Shown piece by piece: positions 59,420 through 64,000 of a stretch of 64,000 nucleotides of DNA; positions within the stretch are counted from its first letter, which is position 1; each line of letters opens with the position of its first letter. The position numbers were made by a program, and so were the translations under genes. The stretch lies in the NCBI RefSeq assembly GCF_001687585.2, contig NZ_CP016537.2, positions 2,886,001 through 2,950,000 of the forward strand, read 5' to 3'. The stretch comes from Planococcus halocryophilus (GTDB taxonomy: Bacteria; Bacillota; Bacilli; Bacillales_A; Planococcaceae). Below the pieces are notes generated by a model. It had not been told where the DNA came from. It was given only the letters and a program-made list of their open reading frames with translations, and made no database searches.

Positions 59420-60646
59420 TTATTTCACATGTGAAATTTCTTTTAATTGTTCACGTAGTTCAAGACGACCTACATCACGCAAATGGACTTGGTCCGGTCC
59501 ATCAACTAAACGAAGCGTGCGGGCGTTCGCATAATGTGCTGCTAATGGGAAATCTTCTGTTAATCCAGCTCCACCAAATACTTGGATAGCGCGATCGATA
59601 ACATTTAGTGAAACGCGCGGTACCGCTACTTTAATCATGGCGATTTCTTTACGCGCAGCTTTTGCGCCTTCCGTATCAATCTTATGTGCTGCATGTAAAG
59701 TTAAAAGACGGGCCTGCTCAATTTCAATTCGACTTTCAGCAATAATTTCTTTAATAACGTCTTTTTCAGCCAAAGTAGAACCGAATGCTTCTCTACTGTC
59801 CGCTCGCTTACATAATAAATCGAGCGCTCTTTCGGCAGCTCCAATTGCACGCATACAATGGTGGATGCGACCAGGTCCTAAACGACCTTGTGCGATTTCA
59901 AATCCTCTTCCTTCGCCTAGCAACATATTGGATACTGGTACTCGAACATTCGTGTAATGAACTTCTGCATGTCCTTGTGGGGCATCATCATAACCAAAGA
60001 CTGTAAGCGGTCGGATGATTTCTACTCCCGGTGCATCAAAAGGCACGAGAATCATCGATTGCTGTTGATGTTTCTCTGCATTCGGATCTGTTTTCCCCAT
60101 GACAATTGCAATTTTACAGCGCGGATCCATCGCCCCTGTAGTCCACCATTTCTTTGCATTAATAACGTATTCATCTCCATCACGAACGATACTACTTTGG
60201 ATATTAGTAGCATCGGAAGAAGCAACAGCAGGTTCCGTCATCGAAAAACAAGAGCGAATTTCTCCACGTAATAATGGCTCGAGCCATTGTTTTTTCTGTT
60301 CTTCTGTTCCGTACTTAACGAATACTTCCATGTTTCCGGTATCTGGTGCGTTGCAGTTAAACAACTCTGGTGCTATCAATGAACGACCCATGATTTCGCA
60401 TAGATGTGAGTAGTCGTAATTCGACAAGCCTACTCCGTATTCCGGATGGTCTATAAACAAATTCCATAAACCTTGTTCTTTTGCTTTGTCCTTTAGTTCT
60501 TCGATGATCGGCGGAATCGTCCAACGGTCGTCAGCTTCCTCTAAGTATTTTTCGACAGTCGCTTCATTTGGATACACATATTCGTCCATAAATTTTATTA
60601 GTTTCCCTTTTAATTCTTCTGCCTTCGGTGATAATTCTTTAAGCAT
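59420..60646 (-). CDS. ACAD11-like acyl-CoA dehydrogenase
   Basis: A 408-residue FAD enzyme. Strong ACAD10/11-type signatures are [96 protein letters not shown] and [23 protein letters not shown]. These match my memory of the mammalian ACAD11 dehydrogenase domain unusually well. The catalytic base is not assigned. ATG 60646 follows GGAGGAAAAACAA and overlaps the ligase stop by 8 bases. In LvaC/ACAD11 systems this enzyme eliminates phosphate from 4-phosphoryloxyacyl-CoA. Confidence 0.92.
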   Translation of the reverse strand: MLKELSPKAEELKGKLIKFMDEYVYPNEATVEKYLEEADDRWTIPPIIEELKDKAKEQGLWNLFIDHPEYGVGLSNYDYSHLCEIMGRSLIAPELFNCNAPDTGNMEVFVKYGTEEQKKQWLEPLLRGEIRSCFSMTEPAVASSDATNIQSSIVRDGDEYVINAKKWWTTGAMDPRCKIAIVMGKTDPNAEKHQQQSMILVPFDAPGVEIIRPLTVFGYDDAPQGHAEVHYTNVRVPVSNMLLGEGRGFEIAQGRLGPGRIHHCMRAIGAAERALDLLCKRADSREAFGSTLAEKDVIKEIIAESRIEIEQARLLTLHAAHKIDTEGAKAARKEIAMIKVAVPRVSLNVIDRAIQVFGGAGLTEDFPLAAHYANARTLRLVDGPDQVHLRDVGRLELREQLKEISHVK

Positions 60647-62219
60647 TTGTTTTTCCTCCAATGTTTTTCAACGTATTTTTTAAAATTTTACCGGATGCAT
60701 TTCTTGGTAGGCTATCGATTAACTCAAACTCTTCAGGTATTTTAAATTTTGCAAGCGACTTTTTACAATGCTCTTTTAGAGCGGTAAAATCGCGTCCATC
60801 CAATTCTGGACCCACTACAAACGCTTTTATTTTTTCTCCGAAAATCGGATCTGGTTCACCAATTACTGCAGCTTCTACTACATCAGGATGTGCCTTTAAT
60901 ACATCTTCTACCTCAATCGAGAAAATCTTTTCACCAGCGCGATTGATCATATCCTTCTTACGGTCTCGTATATAGATAAATCCATCCTCATCCTTTGTAC
61001 CAAGATCCCCTGAATGCCAGTACCCTTCTGTAAAATCAGAATGATTGGCTACTGGGTTTTCCCAATACTCTTTGACAATCATTGGTCCTTTAATATAAAG
61101 CTCCCCAGCTTCCCCAGTTCGGCATTCCTTTCCTTCTGCGTTAACGATTTTAATTTCGCCCACTTTTACAGGGAGTCCTACTGAAGTTACCTTGGAATCA
61201 GGATATGCAACTGGCATTAACGTGGCTGGAGAACTTGTTTCTGTCGCGCCATAGGCATTATGCAATTGTGCGTTTGGGAATGCTTTTCTTAGCATCGTAA
61301 AGGTTTGCTGATAAATAGGTGAACCCCCAAAAGCCACTTTTTTCACAAAGTCAAACGAGTGCTTCTGAAATTCTTCACTGGTGGACATCATGATAAAAAT
61401 GGTCGGTACATTAAACAGGAAATTAATCTTGTTATCGATTATCCGTTTGATATATTCTTCATTCTGATAACGCCGTATGCTATAGGCAGTTCCGCCAACA
61501 TAAAACATATGTAATAGTTGACCAATTAGCCCGGTAACATGGAACATCGGTACCGCAATAAGTGTGTTAAATGTATCATCTGTTTCAAATCCCAGTTTAA
61601 AATTCATTAAACTATGAATAACATTGATATGGCTCAACACTGCGCCCTTAGGTTGTCCAGTAGTACCAGAAGTGTAAATGATAAAAAGATTATCTTCTTC
61701 GTTGACTGTGATTTGCTCATAATGACTTTCCTTATTCAGGAGCTCTTCATATGTATTTTCACCACCAATAATAAATAGATTTTCGGGCGCAACTCCTGAA
61801 ACACCTTCGCTAGCTTTTTTCACTTTATCTTCAAATTCTTGCTCGCTGATAAGAATACTTGGTTTGGAATTCCCAATAATATATTGAAGTTCCTCCACAG
61901 CTAATTTGACGTTAATGGGAACCATAACCGCACCGATTTTTGCACATGCTATAACTAGTAAAGGAAATTCACAACTATTGCCAACTACGGCCGCTACACG
62001 ATCCCCTTTTTTAATTCCACGCATTTGAAGGTTGGCAGCAATAATCGTGGCTAGCTCTTCTAGTTGCCGATAACTCAAAGATTCTTCTTCCGTCACAACT
62101 GCCAGTTTTTCTCCATAGATTTTACAGCTTTCACTGACTGCATCTCCTATAGTTTGTGGACGTTCTTTAAAAACCTTGACTCCTTGGCGACCAAACAAGC
62201 TTATTTCTTGAATTTCCAT
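60639..62219 (-). CDS. Acyl-CoA synthetase (AMP-forming ligase)
   Basis: A 526-residue ANL-superfamily ligase that activates a carboxylic acid with ATP and CoA. Core motifs are the P-loop [18 protein letters not shown] (~190), [15 protein letters not shown], the A8 region [34 protein letters not shown], and the C-terminal catalytic lysine in [17 protein letters not shown] 62219 follows AGGAGGC. It is the first gene of the block; the 180 bases upstream are AT-rich and should hold its promoter, although no operator could be identified. Confidence 0.93.
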   Translation of the reverse strand: MEIQEISLFGRQGVKVFKERPQTIGDAVSESCKIYGEKLAVVTEEESLSYRQLEELATIIAANLQMRGIKKGDRVAAVVGNSCEFPLLVIACAKIGAVMVPINVKLAVEELQYIIGNSKPSILISEQEFEDKVKKASEGVSGVAPENLFIIGGENTYEELLNKESHYEQITVNEEDNLFIIYTSGTTGQPKGAVLSHINVIHSLMNFKLGFETDDTFNTLIAVPMFHVTGLIGQLLHMFYVGGTAYSIRRYQNEEYIKRIIDNKINFLFNVPTIFIMMSTSEEFQKHSFDFVKKVAFGGSPIYQQTFTMLRKAFPNAQLHNAYGATETSSPATLMPVAYPDSKVTSVGLPVKVGEIKIVNAEGKECRTGEAGELYIKGPMIVKEYWENPVANHSDFTEGYWHSGDLGTKDEDGFIYIRDRKKDMINRAGEKIFSIEVEDVLKAHPDVVEAAVIGEPDPIFGEKIKAFVVGPELDGRDFTALKEHCKKSLAKFKIPEEFELIDSLPRNASGKILKNTLKNIGGKTNA

Positions 62220-62377
62220 AAAACGCCTCCTCATAACCCATAATGAAAACCCTTACATTTAAATACAAAAAATAAAATAGTCATAATTTTCATACTATTG
62301 CTTCAAATTAAGTATAATTGTTCTTTTTTTGAATTACAAGTCAATTTTAAAATTAACGGAATGTTTTTAAAACAAAT

Positions 62378-62412
62378 AAAAAAGATGCTCTGAATTAATC
62401 AGAGCATCTTTA
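62378..62412 (-). terminator. Terminator of the YebC-family gene
   Basis: AAAGATGCTCTGA-ttaat-TCAGAGCATCTTT followed on the minus strand by T-rich sequence. It isolates the catabolic block from upstream transcription. Confidence 0.9.
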
Positions 62413-62417
62413 CCTAT

Positions 62418-63137
62418 TTATCCTTCTAAATCTACGTTGTGATAAACCTGTTGTACATCCTCTAAATCTTCAATCGCATCGATCATTTTTTCAAATTGTG
62501 CTTGCGCATCTTCTGGCAATGGCAATTCGTTTTGAGCAAGCATAGTCAACTCGGCTACAGTAAATTCTGTAATCCCCGCAGTTTTAAATGCTTCTTGTAC
62601 TAAATGGTATTGATCGGGTTCTGCATAGACGATTACGCCGTCTTCTTCTTCCATAATGTCACGAACATCGATGTCGGATTCCATCATCAACTCGAGAACT
62701 TCGTCAGCTGTTTTTCCTTCGACACCAAATACAGCCGTGTGGTCGAACATATAAGCAACCGATCCACTGACCCCCATGTTGCCGCCATTTTTCCCAAATG
62801 CTGCACGAACATCTGAAGCTGTACGGTTAACGTTGTTCGTTAGCGTATCTACGATCACCATCGAGCCATTTGGACCGAAACCTTCATAACGCAATTCATC
62901 ATAGCTTTCTTCTGATCCACCTTTAGCTTTTTCAACTGCACGGTCAATAATTGCACGTGGAATACTGTAAGTTTTTGCTCGTTCTAATACTACTTTCAAG
63001 GCTTGGTTAGATTCTGGATCTGGCTCACCTTGTTTAGCAGCTACATATATTTCGCGGCCGAATTTTGCATAAATTCGACTTGTATTGGCATCTTTAGATG
63101 CTTTCTTTTCTTTAATATTATTCCATTTGCGTCCCAT
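62418..63137 (-). CDS. YebC/PmpR family protein (YeeI-like)
   Basis: A 239-residue protein, full length. Characteristic segments are [34 protein letters not shown] at the N-terminus, [29 protein letters not shown] and [39 protein letters not shown]. The short KW-type N-terminus is that of the YeeI branch. The family has been described as transcriptional regulators and, more recently, as factors helping ribosomes through proline stretches. Start ATG 63137 behind AGAAGGAA. Confidence 0.93.
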   Translation of the reverse strand: MGRKWNNIKEKKASKDANTSRIYAKFGREIYVAAKQGEPDPESNQALKVVLERAKTYSIPRAIIDRAVEKAKGGSEESYDELRYEGFGPNGSMVIVDTLTNNVNRTASDVRAAFGKNGGNMGVSGSVAYMFDHTAVFGVEGKTADEVLELMMESDIDVRDIMEEEDGVIVYAEPDQYHLVQEAFKTAGITEFTVAELTMLAQNELPLPEDAQAQFEKMIDAIEDLEDVQQVYHNVDLEG

Positions 63138-63284
63138 TAAATTTCCTTCTCTCTTCAAATTTTCACATTACATACTATTCACTATCTACTATTATAGTAC
63201 AAATCATTCAAATGTACCGCAAATCGCTAATAAAAACTGCTGTTTTAACCCATTTAAAAGGTATGCCAGATCAACTTCTACTTA

Positions 63285-64000
63285 TTAATACGGAGAAGGT
63301 TGGTGAAAGTAATTCGGTTTGACCAACTTGTTTTTATAAGGCTTGTGAAAAATATGCGTCGTAGCTGGAGACATCGGTGGAATGAGCCACGCCCAGTTCC
63401 CAGTAACATCTCGTCCTTCGATTTCTTCTTTTTTCTCAAAATTTTTGAATTGCTTCGCTGCTGTGTGATGATCAACGATGGTGACGCCCATTTCTTGGTA
63501 AGACTCTAAAACTGCAATGTTCAATTCAACTAATGCTTTGTCTTTCCATAAAGAACGATTTGACTGTGTATTCAACCCCATAAGTTCTGCTACTACCGGC
63601 AAAGCATTATAGCGGTCTTCATCTGCAAGATTTCTTGCACCAATTTCAGTGCCCATATACCAACCATTAAAAGGTGCCATTTTGTATTCAATGCCACCAA
63701 TTTCTAGTAACATATCAGAAATTAAAGGAACTCCGTACCATTTCAATCCTAGTTGTAAAAACCCAGGGATTTCCGGATGATCTATTTCAACTTCCTTAAT
63801 CAATCGTTGCGGAATTTCCTTTAAAAACAGTTCACCATTCGGCATTTCAAGAACTAGTGGCAGAATATCAAAAGCGGATCCCGCTCCTTGCCATCCAAGT
63901 TTTTGACAACGTTTTGTTAATTCAACTGAACTTGAATCGCCAATAATGCCTTCCGCTGTTTCATACCCTGCATAACGGATTAGCTGGTGATTCCATAAGC
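63285..64000 (-). CDS. nos: Bacterial nitric oxide synthase oxygenase, C-terminal two thirds (cut by window edge)
   Basis: About 238 residues of a minus-strand gene whose 5' end lies beyond the window. The frame continues upstream of an internal Met ([17 protein letters not shown]... [15 protein letters not shown]). Diagnostic segments are [46 protein letters not shown] (Glu binding L-arginine), [10 protein letters not shown] and [20 protein letters not shown] (pterin and dimer region). The haem-ligating Cys is outside the window. bNOS makes NO from arginine using host reductases and protects against oxidative stress. Confidence 0.95.
   Translation of the reverse strand, partial: LWNHQLIRYAGYETAEGIIGDSSSVELTKRCQKLGWQGAGSAFDILPLVLEMPNGELFLKEIPQRLIKEVEIDHPEIPGFLQLGLKWYGVPLISDMLLEIGGIEYKMAPFNGWYMGTEIGARNLADEDRYNALPVVAELMGLNTQSNRSLWKDKALVELNIAVLESYQEMGVTIVDHHTAAKQFKNFEKKEEIEGRDVTGNWAWLIPPMSPATTHIFHKPYKNKLVKPNYFHQPSPY

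Noticed and set aside
1..64000. CRISPR arrays, tRNA or rRNA genes, prophage
   Set aside because: No regularly spaced repeats, cloverleaf-like sequence, rRNA core sequence or phage structural genes were seen. The only mobile parts are the IS and the repeat loci.

Overview
This window comes from a low-GC Gram-positive bacterium of the order Bacillales, most likely a Planococcus/Sporosarcina-type member of the Planococcaceae or a close Bacillaceae relative. The evidence is strong Shine-Dalgarno sequences, frequent TTG and GTG starts, SigB-type promoters, and orthologues of Bacillus genes (YwbE, MhqD, HslO, the YwrA/B/C/D set, RbsRKDACB, YebC/YeeI, bacterial NO synthase). The family assignment is inference. 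There are no rRNA, tRNA or CRISPR loci. Almost everything is chromosomal housekeeping, stress or catabolic content on the minus strand. One insertion sequence and two complex GC-rich repeat loci interrupt it.

Layout. 1-2.9 kb: the edge of a putative aeRF1-type release factor gene, a DUF3243 gene, an orphan membrane protein between two near-identical terminators, and an MFS exporter. 2.9-12.3 kb: a UvrD-type helicase, ywbE, a SigB-type stress protein, catalase katE, glutaminase, mhqD with an MhqR-like operator, hslO, a DUF896 gene and an Rrf2 regulator. 12.4-14.6 kb: a palindromic GC-rich repeat split by a 1,644-bp IS231-like element with a frameshifted transposase, then an inverted relative of the repeat. 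14.6-23.6 kb: paired ChrA halves, a gamma-glutamyltransferase, a five-gene peptide/glutathione-type ABC importer and an Lrp regulator, which together look like a gamma-glutamyl peptide scavenging module. 23.6-37 kb: small enzymes, two more transporters, a CNNM/CorC-type protein with an unusual structured leader, a BrkB-like protein, an M19 dipeptidase with a class I amidotransferase-like hydrolase, and a PBP4-type carboxypeptidase. 37.1-37.6 kb: a second GC-rich repeat locus that appears to have duplicated a terminator hairpin. 37.6-47 kb: the ribose operon under a perfect cre/RbsR palindrome, a SLC1 symporter, and a persulfide dioxygenase-rhodanese (CstB type) behind a CsoR/CstR-like operator.

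47.3-62.2 kb is the most coherent accessory block. It holds sixteen minus-strand genes: acyl-CoA ligase, ACAD11-like acyl-CoA dehydrogenase, quinone-oxidoreductase-like reductase, TRAP importer (DctPQM), TetR regulator, ComB-like phosphatase, two enoyl-CoA hydratases, 3-hydroxyacyl-CoA dehydrogenase, an ACAD10/11-type phosphotransferase, split MaoC hydratases, thiolase and a nitronate-monooxygenase-like flavoprotein. The stand-alone kinase plus ACAD11-like dehydrogenase is the signature of 4-hydroxy-acid (levulinate/4-hydroxyvalerate type) catabolism through a phosphorylated acyl-CoA. A complete import-and-degradation pathway for such an acid is the leading hypothesis. The window ends with a YebC-family gene and the 3' two thirds of a bacterial nitric oxide synthase gene.

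The observations most worth following up are this putative hydroxy-acid pathway, the terminator-abutting repeat elements, and the stem-loop that may bridge ribosome-binding site and start codon in the CNNM-gene leader.
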